Below, in pieces: positions 53,432 to 64,000 of a stretch of DNA of 64,000 bases. Origin of the DNA: Pictodentalium vernedei (taxonomy: Eukaryota; Mollusca; Scaphopoda; Dentaliida; Dentaliidae); assembly GCA_031216915.1 (NCBI GenBank), contig CM062296.1, positions 146,555,340 to 146,619,339 of the forward strand, written 5' to 3'. Position 1 is the stretch's first letter; every line of letters starts with the position of its first letter. The notes beneath the pieces were generated by a model. It was given only the letters and a program-made list of their open reading frames with translations. It was not told where the DNA came from and ran no database searches. Made by a program: the position numbers and the translations under genes.

Positions 53432-54877
53432 TTTCCCAACAAAAGTACCCGGACGTAGCATGAAGTACCCGGATGTAAGGTTTCTACAACAAGTGTCCTC
53501 CAACAGTCCAGTAAAATGGGTATCCTAAAATACCCAGACAAGGCTAAGAGCAGTAGGTGGAGCCACGCAATCGAGCAATTACTCTATAGCTCATTTGCTT
53601 GACGGGCTTCGAGTCGTTCGAGCAATTGCTCATGGAGTAATTACTCTCTTGGCGCTTTGGCTTATTTGGGAAAAATCCTACTTACGGAATCCCCCTTTTT
53701 GAAAATGACTGGACTTAAACAACCCTTTTTCTGACATGAGCCAAAGAGTTGTATGTTTGAGTCTTTCGAACGAGCAAGTACTCGTTAGCTCATTTGCTCG
53801 ATTTTCTTTGAGTCGTTCGAGCTGTATGTTGAGTCACTCGATTGAGCAATTGCTCTAAGGCTCATTTGCTCGATGGGTTCCGAGTCGTTCGAGCAATTGC
53901 TCATGGAGCAATTACTCTTTTGGTTCTTTAGCTTGTAAGCTTGGGGATAGGTATGTCCTAGGATAGCTTAGAAGGTTGTGCCAAACAAGGATTGGTATCC
54001 TTAGGTAAGTATCCGACAAAAGGTATCCTCAAAAAATAATACAATACCAGGCCATAGGTATCCTCAAGTACCGAAATGAGTCGATGAGCAGTATGTCTAA
54101 AGCTCATTTGCTCGATGGGCTTCGAGTCGTTCGAGCAATGACTTCAGTAACAACTCGATAGCTTATTGGGTTTGGGAATGATTTTGGCTTTTCATATACA
54201 CAAAGGAGATAATTCTGCATACAGATTATGGAAAATCAAGCAATCTGGTTTGTTAGTTAGCGCCAGTAAAGTGAACTGCTTGGATGATTCAGATAAATGA
54301 AACAATAAGAGTACAAGTAATAGGGTTAGAACTAACAGGAACACACCAGAAAAGCTTAAAATAGTACCAAAAGGCTAAAACTGTTCCAACTGAAAGGCTC
54401 TTCTATTCTACTGGAGTACACTCCAGAACAAAAGAACATTGTTAGGTAGACGAAAACTATTTTCATATATAGAAGCAGAGAATTCTGAATGAATTCGATA
54501 TAGTAAACCTTGTCGGGTTTATTTGGGTAATTTTTCGAATCGCGAAATTACTCCTGTACAAAGGATCCTACCCCTCCGGACACACCCCTGTCTAATTGTG
54601 AGCCTTTGGATCATCTAGCAACCACATTCTACCAATAGAAACCAAGATGGCGTCCTCCAGTATACAAAATGGACGATGGAAATACTTATCACCCCAACAA
54701 CACCCGCTACGCATGCGCACTAACACCACGCGGTGCTGTGGGAATGACATCACAAGATGGCCACGCACGCGGGTTACCATTACCATGGCTACACAACATG
54801 GCGCCTCTGGATCACGTGACATGACGTCACTTCCGGGGTCCGGCCAGTAAGGGACGATCCACACATTTCCTACTACT
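53420..54877. repeat. Right inverted repeat of the 7.3 kb element
   Basis: Reverse complement of 47595-49130. Its outer part carries CACGTG (54813-54818), TGACGTCA (54822-54829), GCATGCGC (54711-54718) and CAAGATGGCG (54644-54653). Its inner part has the GAGCAATTGCTC repeats. Confidence 0.9.
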
Positions 54878-54883
54878 GATGTG
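54878..54883. other. Target-site duplication, right copy (GATGTG)
   Basis: Identical to 47589-47594. Confidence 0.8.
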
Positions 54884-55756
54884 AACACGACAAGAGGTTG
54901 ATCGGTTTCCAAATAAAATGTATTGTTTTACGACACAAAGTAGCTTTGTTAACGCATACATCTTCTGATAGTATATGCAATTGATGTTATCATAAAGAGA
55001 CGCTGTTGCTGTGGTGACGTATGTTTATATCATAAAATCATTTCCATGGTAGGAATTTTCCTATCGGATAAACATTGAAGGTATATTATTTCAAGTAATT
55101 TTAAACTAAAACAGGGCATATCCTTTCAAATTTGCTCTCCACAGATTTAGGTTCCGAAACAGCAACAAAGTTGAATGTCATTACATTTTATATGCGCTCT
55201 TGTTGCAATTACTATTTTCTCGGCTTCCAGTGAGCGATTGCGCCCAGTTTAATGACTTTGTCTACCTCTTGCTACCTCCCCCCTACTATACCTATCTGCT
55301 GCTGGCTATGTATACTGGCCCGACCTCTAATCCCAACCAAGTCATAGTACATTCAGTGTGAATCAGTCAGACGGCTTCATTTACTCTAGTCCGCATCTGT
55401 CTAAACTGTCCTTGCTTAATGGAGACGAGACATCTCTGAGATGTTCATGTATGCAAGTGTTCAACATGTGCACGGCACATACGGCGCATGCAGGATATGT
55501 CGTCGTCGTGTGCTTGCGTTCATGTCGCAAAGTGCGCATAACACGCCCAGCACATGGACACACGTGTCCCTTCACAACAAAAGGTTAATCACGTTATCCA
55601 GATTTTTCAACCAAGTGTCTGTGTTGTAATATATGATGTGGGTAATGGTTGGCAATTGTCTTGCTTCAGGTATTTCAATTTATCGATACTCAGTATTCTT
55701 CTGAACAATCGAGCATACCACCTAATACAACCCTTCAATGACGCGGGAATTTCAGT
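54884..55756. other. No gene recognised
   Basis: Unique flank. I find no supported feature. Confidence 0.4.
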
Positions 55757-55930
55757 TTCATAGCAACCACGTATTGCCATAGGAACCATGATGGTGGTCC
55801 CCGTCATACAAAATGTACGACGAAAACACGTGCCACCATTGAATAACCATATTATTGACGTCAAAACATGGCCACTTACGCTTGATGCCATGAAAATGAA
55901 CAATACGCCATTTTCTGAGGTGAACGATGT
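55757..55930. repeat. Diverged solo copy of the 7.3 kb element's terminal promoter region
   Basis: TAGCAACCACGT, GGAACCATGATGG, CATACAAAATGTACGACG, CACGTG, TTGACGTCA and GGCCACTTACG occur in the order and spacing of 54615-54770. It is too diverged to come from the neighbouring copy by recent duplication, so it points to an older insertion of the same family. Confidence 0.55.
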
Positions 55931-56547
55931 CGTCATAATTCGGTAGTAACATTGAAGAATTAAACTTTCATCACACACTATGAAATTGGGAAATAAAACG
56001 GTTATGTTGATAGATTTCCAATACGACCAGAGGTGTTTTCTTGGTTTTGTGGGAGCTATTTGTGAAACGGTAGCTACTTCAGTGTCATTTGTAGACAGTT
56101 TATACCAGAAAACACATTTCCCCGTTCGGTCTGCGTGCAATACGTTACCTTCGACACATGGCCACTGACCAGAGAGAACGTGTCAATACAGGATACGAGA
56201 AAAATCCTAAGTTGCACAGAGTTCATGTCATTAAAATCAGTTCTGATCGCAAGGGTGGAAAGAGCAAGGAGTCACTAAGGCAGATAAATACTAGATAGTA
56301 TAAAACTTATCACTGGAATCTGGTGTTATCTACTTGAAGTGATTGACGATGTTGGTCACCAGGGGAACGAGAACAATCTTTTGTTGGCAAAGCGGCTTTT
56401 TCTGGCCTGTACGGAGAGAGAAAAATTGTGCAAAGTCAAACACTGGGAGATGAACTCGACAAAAGACCCTAACCCCACCTGATGTCGAACTCATTCTTCT
56501 AGAAACTAGTAGATAAGTGGAGTTTGAGTCTGTGGATAGTCTCAGGT
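55931..56547. other. No gene recognised
   Basis: Unique sequence up to the satellite. Confidence 0.4.
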
Positions 56548-59500
56548 GCCCAATTTTGGGAGGGTGAGGTACCTAATTTGGGCGGCAATCTTCATGAATC
56601 TATTTGTGCCACCCCACAATGCAGTTTATTTGGCGAAAATCGGTTGATAAATGCGATTTTGAGCAACTCAGCACTTTTGGGCTCCTAGGGTGCCCAATTT
56701 TGGGAGGATGAGGAGCCTAATTTTGGTGGCAATCTTCATGAATCTATTTGTGTCCACCCCACAATGCAGTTTATTTGACGAAAATCCGTTGATAAATACG
56801 ATTTAGAGCACCTCAGCACTTTTGGGCTCCTAGGGTGCCCAATTTTGGGAGAGTGAGGTACCTAATTTTGATGGCAATCTTCATGAATCTATTTGTGCCA
56901 CCCCACAATCCAGTTTATTGGCGAAAATCGGTTGATAAATACGATTTTGAGCAACTCAGCACTTTTGGGCTTCTAGGGGTGCCCAGTTTTGGGAGGGTTA
57001 GGTCCTAATTTTGGTGGCATTCTTCATGAATCTATTTGTGCCACCCCACAATGCAGTTTATTTGGCGAAAATCGGTTGATAAATGCGATTCTGAGCAGCT
57101 CAGCACTTTTGGGCTCCTAGGGTGCCCAATTTTGGGAGGGTGACGTACCTAATATGGGAGGCAATCTTCATGAATCTATTTGTGCCACCCCACAATGCAG
57201 TTTATTTGGCGAAAATCGGTTAATAAATGCGATTTTGAGCAACTCAGCACTTTTGGGCTCCTAGGGTGCCCAATTTTGGAGGTTGAGGAGCCTAATTTGG
57301 ATGGCAATCTTCATGAATCTATTTGTGCCACCCCACAATGCAGTTTATTTGGCGAAAATTGTATGATAAATATGATTTGGAGCAACTCAGCACGTTTGGG
57401 CTCCTAGGGTGCCCAATTTTGGGAGCGTGAGGAGCCTAATTTTGGTGGCAATCTTCATGAATCTATTGTGCAACCCCACAATGCAGTTTATTTGGCGAAA
57501 ATCGGTTAATAAATACGATTTTGAGCAACTCAGCACATTTGGGCTGCTAGTGTGCCCAATTTTGGGAGGGTGAGGTACATAATTTTGATGGCAATCTTCA
57601 TGAATCTATTTGTGCCACCCCACAATGCAGTTTATTTGGAGAAAATCGGTTGATAAATGCGATTTTGAGCAATTCAGCACTTTTGGGCTCCTAGGGTGCC
57701 CAATTTTGGGAGGGTGAGGAACTAATTTTGGTGGCAATCTTCATGAATCCATTTGTGCCACCCCACAATGCAGTTTATTTGGGCGAAAATCGGTTGATAA
57801 ATGCGATTTAGAGCAACTCAGCACTTTTGGGCTCCTAGGGTGCCCAATTTTGGGAGGGTGAAGTACCTAATTTTGGTGGCAATCTTCATAAATCTATTTG
57901 TGCCACCCCACAATGCAGTTTATTTGGCGAAAATAGGTTGACAAATGCGATTTTGAGCAACTCAGCACATTTGGGCTCCTAGTGTGCCCAATTTTGGGAG
58001 GGTGAGGTACATAATTTTGATGGCAATCTTAATGAATCTATCTGTGCCACCCCACAATGCAGTTTATTACGCGAAAATCGGTTGATAAATGCAATTTTGA
58101 GCAACTCATCACTTTTGGGCTCCTACGGTGCCCAATTTTGGGAGGGTGAGGAGCCTAATTTTGGTGGCAATGTTCATAAATCATTTGTGCCACCCTACAA
58201 TGCAGTTTATTTGGCGAAAATCAGTTGATAAATGCGATTTTGAGCAACTCAGCACTTTTGGGCGGCTAGGGTGCCCAATTTCGGGAGGGTGAGGAGCCTA
58301 ATTTTGTTGGCAATCTTCATGAATCTATTTGTGCCACCCCACCATGCAGTTTATTTGGCGAAAATCGGTTGATAAATACGATTTAGAGCAACTCAGCACT
58401 TTTGGGCTCCTAGGGTGCCCAATTTTGGGAGGGTGAGGAGCCTATATTTTGGTGGCAATCTTCATGAATCTATTTGTGCCACCCCACAATGCAGTTTATT
58501 TGGCGAAAATCGGTTGATAAATACGATTTAGAGCAACTCAGCACTTTTGGGCTCCTAGGGTGCCCAATTTTGGGAGGGTGTGGAGCTAATTTTGGTGGCA
58601 ATCTTCGTGAATCTGTTTGTGCCACCCCACAATGCAGTTTATTTGGCGAAAATCGGTTGATAAATACGGTTTTTATCAACTCAGCACATTTGGGTTCGTA
58701 GGGTGCCCAATTTTGGGAGGGTGAGGTACCTAATTTTGGTGGCAATCTTCATGAATCTATTTGTGCCACCCCACAATCCAGTTTATTTGGCGAACATCGG
58801 TTGGTAAATGCGATTTTGAGCAACTCAGCACTTTTGGGCTCCTACGGTGCCCAATTTTGGGAGGGTGAGGAGCCTAATTTTGGTGGCAATGTTCATAAAT
58901 CATTTGTGCCACCCTACAATGCAGTTTATTTGGCGAAAATCGGTTGATAAATGCGATTTTGAGCAACTCAGCACATTTGGGCGGCTAGGGTGCCCAATTT
59001 CGGGAGGGTGAGGAGCCTAATTTTGTTGGCAATCTTCATGAATCTATTTGTGCCACCCACCATGCAGTTTATTTGGCGAAAATCGGTTGATAAATACGAT
59101 TTAGAGCAACTCAGCACTTTTTGGCTCCTAGGGTGCCCAATTTTGGGAGGGTGAGGAGCCTAATTTTGGTGGCTATCTTCATGAATCTATTTGTGCCACC
59201 CCACAATGCAGTTTATTTGGCGAAAATCGATTCATAAATACGATTTTGAGCAACTCGGCACTTTTGGGCTCCTAGGGTGCCAAATTTTGGGAGGGTGAGG
59301 TACCTAATTTTGGTAGCAATCTTCATGAATCTATTTGTGCCACCCCACAATGCAGTTTATTTGGCGAAAATCGGTTGATAAATGCGATTTAGAGCAACTC
59401 TACAGATTTGGGCTCCTAGGGTGCCCAATTTTGGGAGGGTGAGGTACCTAATTTGGGTGGCAATCTTCATGAATCTATTTGTGCCTCCCACAATGCAGTT

Positions 59501-59553
59501 TATTTGGCGAAAATCGGTTGATAAATGCGATTTTGAGCGACTCAGCACTTTGG
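56548..59553. repeat. Satellite array, same 144-bp monomer, inverted, about 21 copies
   Basis: It reads as the reverse complement of the 35519-42334 monomers. It has more private variants and single-base indels than the first array, and stops at the assembly gap, so its true length is unknown. Three internal neighbours (about 58045-58420 and 58780-59110) repeat as a block, showing a local higher-order duplication. Confidence 0.95.
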
Positions 59554-59653
59554 NNNNNNNNNNNNNNNNNNNNNNNNNNNNNNNNNNNNNNNNNNNNNNN
59601 NNNNNNNNNNNNNNNNNNNNNNNNNNNNNNNNNNNNNNNNNNNNNNNNNNNNN
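59554..59653. other. Assembly gap (100 N)
   Basis: Exactly 100 N, inside or at the end of the satellite. Confidence 0.99.
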
Positions 59654-59683
59654 GGACAGAACGATTACAGAGACAGTAATCGC

Positions 59684-59832
59684 TTGACTGGACTGGTTAC
59701 GTGAAATAATTCATGCGAGGTGAGGGACGTTGTACAAACACGAGTGCGCGAATGCGCACGTGTGTTTTACAATATGGTCCCTCGCCTCGAATGAATTATT
59801 TCACGTAACCTGTGCAATCAAGAGATTACTCT
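59684..59832. repeat. 150-bp foldback (copy 2)
   Basis: Matches 10023-10172. The outermost bases of the right arm are diverged (CCTGTGCAATCAAGAG). Confidence 0.75.
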
Positions 59833-59873
59833 GTTTATTACTTTTCATTATTAACGATAATTATATTATTTAA

Positions 59874-60109
59874 CCTTTACTTAATGTAACGGTCAAAAAA
59901 ACGGCCAGCGCTATTCTCAAATATCGCCAATTAATTTTCCTTATTTTTTTTTCATTTTTTTCTCTAAAACATAGGTTATGACCCCTCATTGGAACGAGCT
60001 CGTTCCAATGAGGGGCCATAACCTATGTTTTTGAGACAAAAAATGAAAATAATAGTTATTCAATAATTTGTTTGGCAAGTGTCGTCTGCTTTTCATGTTA
60101 GATAAAGGG
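59874..60109. mobile_element. TTAA-flanked foldback MITE (copy 3)
   Basis: Same family as 91-330 and 10211-10443, with TTAA at 59870-59873 and 60110-60113. The first end base run has lost one C. Confidence 0.7.
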
Positions 60110-60499
60110 TTAAAAAAAAACAAACAAAAAAAAACAACAATGAAGTCCCCATTACACCCATGGAAAAGCGTCTTCCTTTGCGCGCACGGATACATGACCC
60201 AATTGTTGATTGCATAATTCACTTGTGAAGTTATCGTTATAATCAAACCCGGAAATCTCAGTAAATCACACATTGGAAAGCAATAACAAATTCTAATGTT
60301 GTCTCCTAAAACTATAATCTTCTGCCACTCATACAGCCTTGTGCGGTTACTTTTAACTTGTGGCACTACTACAGGTTTGCTAATTATCTTAGATCACGAC
60401 CTTTACCTTCGGCCAAGTCTCAGAACGTTCATAAGTCTACGATACCAGAAACCGAGCATACACCACAATCAATGATCCAGCATTCCGAGCTATCCATGG
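60110..60499. other. Duplicated flank, no gene
   Basis: 60140-60285 matches 10495-10640. The rest is unique, with no feature. Confidence 0.45.
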
Positions 60500-61030
60500 A
60501 GAGTACAAACCATTAGGTGTTTTGTAGTACTAAGGGATAACAGTAGACCACCAGGTGCGAATATCGCACACTGTAAATTATGAACCACCCATACCAGTCG
60601 TATGTCAGTGCAACGCCTTAGGTACTCAGGCATGACAGTAGACATATGGGGGTAGACAGTTCACCCTATACCACTGTACCCGACAGCCAAGCATAACACC
60701 GTATTACCAAAACATTACGCACTACCCATAACAACAGTAGGACAGTATAACGCCCTAGGTAGATTCGTAGTACTAAGGGCTAACAGTAGTCATGCAGGGG
60801 AATATGATGTCCACGCTATACTACATGCACCGTTCTAAACTGCTAAGCATTATCTCGCAATACCTCATAGCATCTTATAGTACTTATTAGGCAACCATGC
60901 ATTACCCCCACTACTCCACAGCATCGCATTGCATTGCATTCCATACTACTTACACCACCCATATGATAATAAAAAACATTAGGTGGATTTGCAGTAGCAA
61001 TGGCTAACAGTAGACTAACAGGGTATATGC
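60500..61030. repeat. Degenerate tandem repeat, unit roughly 225-250 bp
   Basis: AGTACTAAGGGATAACAGTAG-like text recurs at about 60524, 60768 and 60992, with similar flanks. Strongly diverged. Confidence 0.35.
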
Positions 61031-61506
61031 CACTCATACTATACCACACTGTCAGCCCAGTACGAGAAGCCCGACACACCCTGACCCGAACACTGGAGCA
61101 CAACAGCGGTCAACGTCTCTATGTTGTCGAGTGTGTATTATGCCGTCATAGTGACATTGGCAACATTTCCCGTTTTGCGTAGAAAAAAATTCAAGAAGTC
61201 CACCTTCGCCATCAATAGTTCATCACATACCCATACTATATACCCAACGCCATATGTGTACATACAGTGTCCACGCTGGCTCAATATTTTAATGTGCTAA
61301 AACTGAATATGTTTTGTGGCGAAGTGAGATTTTTTTGTGGCAAATGAGATTTTTTTTGTGCTATGGGTATTTATGTGGGAGAATTATAAAAAAAACAACT
61401 TTTTTTCATATTTTATTCGAGAAAGATCAAAAAGTATAAAATTACATAAAACCAAATATAACATAAAACGGAACATAAAATAATAAAATATCACGAAACA
61501 TATATA
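61031..61506. other. No gene recognised
   Basis: AT-rich flank of the Tc1-like element. Confidence 0.4.
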
Positions 61507-62984
61507 TTATTCAAAAAAGTAGGGGATATCCAAACTGATGTTGATATTTTCGGAAAATGGTATTGGATACACGTGATTGGACACTTCAATATGTTACCAA
61601 GTTTAGTGTGGATCATGAATGTCAACGGCCCACGAAAACTTCGTGCAGGCTTTTCGCACGAGCGCCGCGTTAGTGTCTGTAGGGTACGTTTTGAAATTTT
61701 CTTTCGTGCTGGACAGGTTTTTGCGGAGGTCTCATCGTTCTTTTCTTAGTATAGACTCGTTCATCAATAGTTTCTGGTCGAAATGTAACTTTTGAGGTAT
61801 GCGAAGACTGACACATGACGAACGTTTACGTGCCCTTGGAATTTGGAAGCTGGCAACAGACAGACTGCAGTGGCTCAAATTCTCACGTTACTCAATCGTG
61901 ATTAGCAGGTTGTGGTCACGCGACCGACGGACAAGCAATGTTGATGACAGAAGTCTGTCCGGTCGTCCAAGGGCGACTACTGCTAACCAGAATCGTTTCA
62001 TCCGAATCACAGTATAACGTAACCGCCATCAAAGTGCCTCAGAAATGGGACAGCAGCTGCACCCAGTGGCAGATGTGCGAGTCAGTGGTCAGACTATCCG
62101 AAATCGCCTATACAGCTGGAATTTTTATGCTCGACGACCTCGAATAATTCCACGTTTGACTGAACGTCACATCTCAGCAAGGCGCAATTGGTGTGGAGCA
62201 CGACAGCGCTGGGACAATCGACAGTGAAGCAACGCCATCTTTTCCGATGAATTGAGGTTCACTCTCGACTTCCACGACAGGCGAAAGAGATTGTGACGGC
62301 GGCGGCGGGACGAACGATACCATGAGGTAACCGTTAGGCAGCACGATCGCTTTGGAGGTGGATCGGTTATGGTGTGGGGAGGCATAACCACGACAAGCAG
62401 AACAGCATTACATGTCATCCAAGGGTGTGACACAGGGCAGAACGTCCGTGACAACATATTAGCATCTCATGTCGTGCCATTTTCCCGATGTCACCGCCGT
62501 CGATACATTTTCGTAGATGACATGCAAGAACACACAGGGCTCTAGTCGCTCCAGGAGCAGGGCATCACTACACTTCATTGGCCAGCATTAAGTCCAGACC
62601 TTTCACCAATCGAGTACGTCTGGGATATGCTTGGCAGGCGCCTACGACAACGCTGCACTGCAGGAAGAATGGGATAATATCAATCAAGATTATATTTGGT
62701 TTGGTGAGGAGTATATGCCACGTCGGATCCGCGCTTGTCTCGCGAACCGAGGAGGATTTACAAGGTATTGAGGTCTTGGACTGAATGTGGTAAATTCCCT
62801 GACTGACCGACCATGTCTTCTACAGCTCAATGTGTGGAATGTGTGCTTGTCAGACACCCAATTATCGTTGAAATCATTCACCCGATGTCACACTGCAATG
62901 CCCCAACTGTCTTTTTGATGAAAATATAAATATATTTCTTCATATATCTCACTTTGATCAAATATTTCCTACTTTTTTGAATAG
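61507..62984 (+). mobile_element. Tc1/mariner-type transposon, 1.48 kb, decayed
   Basis: The inverted ends TATTCAAAAAAGTAGG and CCTACTTTTTTGAATA are about 24 bp long, flanked by TA (61505-61506 and 62985-62986). The size fits one transposase gene. Confidence 0.8.
61799..62785 (+). pseudogene. Tc1-like transposase (broken)
   Basis: The ATG at 61799 starts RRLTHDERLRALGIW, the first helix-turn-helix of the DNA-binding domain, with SLSGRPRATT typical of Tc1 linkers. Frame changes follow near 62015 and 62225. The catalytic DDE triad is visible as FSDELRF (~62238), FVDDMQEH (~62517) and SPDLSPIEYVW (Glu at 62613), about 32 codons between the last two. A TAG at 62544 interrupts the core. The frames then run into the C-terminal helix with more changes. 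The family cuts and pastes at TA. This copy is inactive, and its age is moderate since all motifs remain readable. Confidence 0.85.
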
Positions 62985-62986
62985 TA

Positions 62987-63570
62987 TACATGTAGTTCTA
63001 CAAAAAGCAGACCAAGAGAAATTAGCATCTCGACGGTAACTGACTGACACGTGGAATTAAAACCATTGTCATTTTCCTTTCCTGTGTTAATCATTGATTT
63101 GTGTCGATGGGGAAAGTACCACCAGCAATTAAAGACAGTTATTAATCTATTGTTTGCTAGTGAAGAAACAAAGCATTCGTTGTTTCCCCCATACACGACT
63201 TCTAAACCCAAGGTCATCGGAAAGGACTACTGGAGAGTGACTGGTCATTGTGTGCACAGTTGAACGAGATTACTTTTTTGAGATTAATGATGTGGGCATG
63301 CATATTGATATATTTAACTTATCATTTGTTCACGTCGTGGGGAGAAATGTAATATTATATACCCGGTTTTACAAAGTCGGAAATGGCTTCCAGAAGGTCA
63401 AATGCTGGACCAAAGTCAAGAATATACCAGTTCGTGATTTTGAATAAACGCCCACATGTATGTGCCAGCTTTTTAAGAAAATGTGCATTTGGCATACATA
63501 TCACTATGAATAACATAGTATACTATATATTGAGTACGACCAAAAAAGTGTTCACATGGTCCGTAATAAT
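62987..63570. other. No gene recognised
   Basis: Unique AT-rich sequence. Confidence 0.4.
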
Positions 63571-63574
63571 TTAA

Positions 63575-63749
63575 CCCTTTGGAAGAGGGTGGCCCTTTTT
63601 TCGGCCCAGAAGCATGATACATCATAATTTCCTTAAGTAGGATGGCTGCTGAGTGAATGAGTGGGGTTAGACCAATTAATATTTTCAACGTGCAGACCCA
63701 ATTGCTGTCACCTGAACTGACATGGACGATACCACAAGGGGTCAAAGGG
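63575..63749. mobile_element. TTAA-flanked MITE with CCCTTTG ends
   Basis: The ends CCCTTTGG and TCAAAGGG are flanked by TTAA at 63571-63574 and 63750-63753. The interior is not palindromic, unlike the CCCTTTA family. Confidence 0.65.
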
Positions 63750-63753
63750 TTAA

Positions 63754-64000
63754 GGCTGTATGACACTATGTTGAGTGGCCCTGTCCACAAAAACACAATA
63801 CCAAAACAGCTGTAAACGTTGCCACCAAGTGTATAGAATACGTTGAATGAATCCATGTTCTGGTTGAATACATAACCACACTGGTGAAAAAGACATTAAT
63901 TACTTTTTGTTGTGACCGGGTGGCTTTTCATGTCTGATATACATGTAGTCTGACGAAAAGACACTCAAATCATTGAGGATATTTTAATTATTTTCTCTTA
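63754..64000. other. No gene recognised
   Basis: Nothing I can name in the last 250 bases. Confidence 0.4.

Larger units (their letters stand above)
47595..54877. mobile_element. Undescribed 7.3 kb element with Polinton-type ends and own genes
   Basis: It is bounded by inverted repeats of about 1.5 kb that begin AGTAGTA and end TACTACT, with a perfect 6-bp duplication GATGTG outside. AGT termini and 6-bp duplications are what the Polinton integrase produces. Inside are tandem repeats (49250-50260) and four leftward genes with TATA boxes, but no polymerase, integrase, ATPase or capsid gene that I can see. It may be a non-autonomous Polinton-dependent element that carries cargo or regulatory genes, or the remnant of a small virus. 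Gene breaks show that this copy is old. Confidence 0.8.

Noticed and set aside
55607-56140. 177-residue minus-strand ORF
   Set aside because: Its sequence has no domain I recognise, and it overlaps the diverged terminal promoter segment. Chance is likely.
57180-58745. Short ORFs in the second satellite
   Set aside because: Monomer by-products, interrupted in neighbouring copies.

Overview
The window looks like repeat-rich nuclear DNA of an animal, most likely a marine invertebrate such as a mollusc or another lophotrochozoan. This rests on the mix of elements present: a Polinton/Maverick, tRNA-derived SINEs, a Penelope-type GIY-YIG fragment, LINE, hAT, Tc1 and TTAA-target MITE copies, long satellites, and no bacterial gene organisation. 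I recognise no host protein-coding gene. Two 100-base runs of N (4682-4781, 59554-59653) are assembly gaps.

The centre of interest at 14273-32868 is an 18.6 kb Polinton. It has inverted terminal repeats of about 0.56-0.61 kb that begin AGTAGGTAAT, and a 6-bp target duplication with one mismatch (AACCCC / AACTCC). Its left cluster, read rightward, holds six uninterrupted genes: a DUF8207-like protein, an Ala/Lys-rich protein, the FtsK/HerA-type packaging ATPase, a penton-like minor capsid protein, a small conserved protein and an adenovirus pX/Mu-like peptide. Rightward genes further in are protein-primed DNA polymerase B, an adenain-type protease and a fibre-like protein. Leftward genes are two tandem paralogues, a small unknown protein, the major capsid protein, a zinc-ribbon/PLA2-like/retroviral-type integrase unit, a membrane-associated conserved protein and a Cys-rich conserved protein. 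Together they form a virus-like set: polymerase and integrase copy and insert the DNA; capsid, penton, ATPase, protease, pX-like and fibre proteins would build and mature a particle. Every gene outside the left cluster carries stops or frameshifts, so this copy is dead as a whole.

A second element, which I cannot match to a described family, lies at 47595-54877 (7.3 kb). It has inverted repeats of about 1.5 kb that also begin AGTAGTA, and a perfect 6-bp target duplication (GATGTG). These are the end rules of a Polinton integrase, but no polymerase, integrase, ATPase or capsid gene is visible. It carries four leftward genes: two paralogous zinc-finger proteins (one ending in a QKGGFL motif like the Polinton pX-like protein), an acidic protein, and a Thr/Asn-rich protein. 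Each is preceded at similar spacing by a TATAAAAGG-type box. Both ends are loaded with CRE, E-box, YY1-like and NRF1-like motifs.

Other landmarks: 0-14 kb holds nested MITEs, a SINE with a 10-bp target duplication, a LINE fragment, and the relic of a second, older DNA polymerase B. 33-35 kb holds a SINE and a Penelope-type fragment. 35.5-42.3 kb is a 144-bp satellite with a higher-order repeat of about 2.165 kb, and the same satellite returns inverted at 56.5-59.6 kb. 43 kb holds a 0.62 kb near-palindrome. 61.5-63.0 kb is a decayed Tc1/mariner element.
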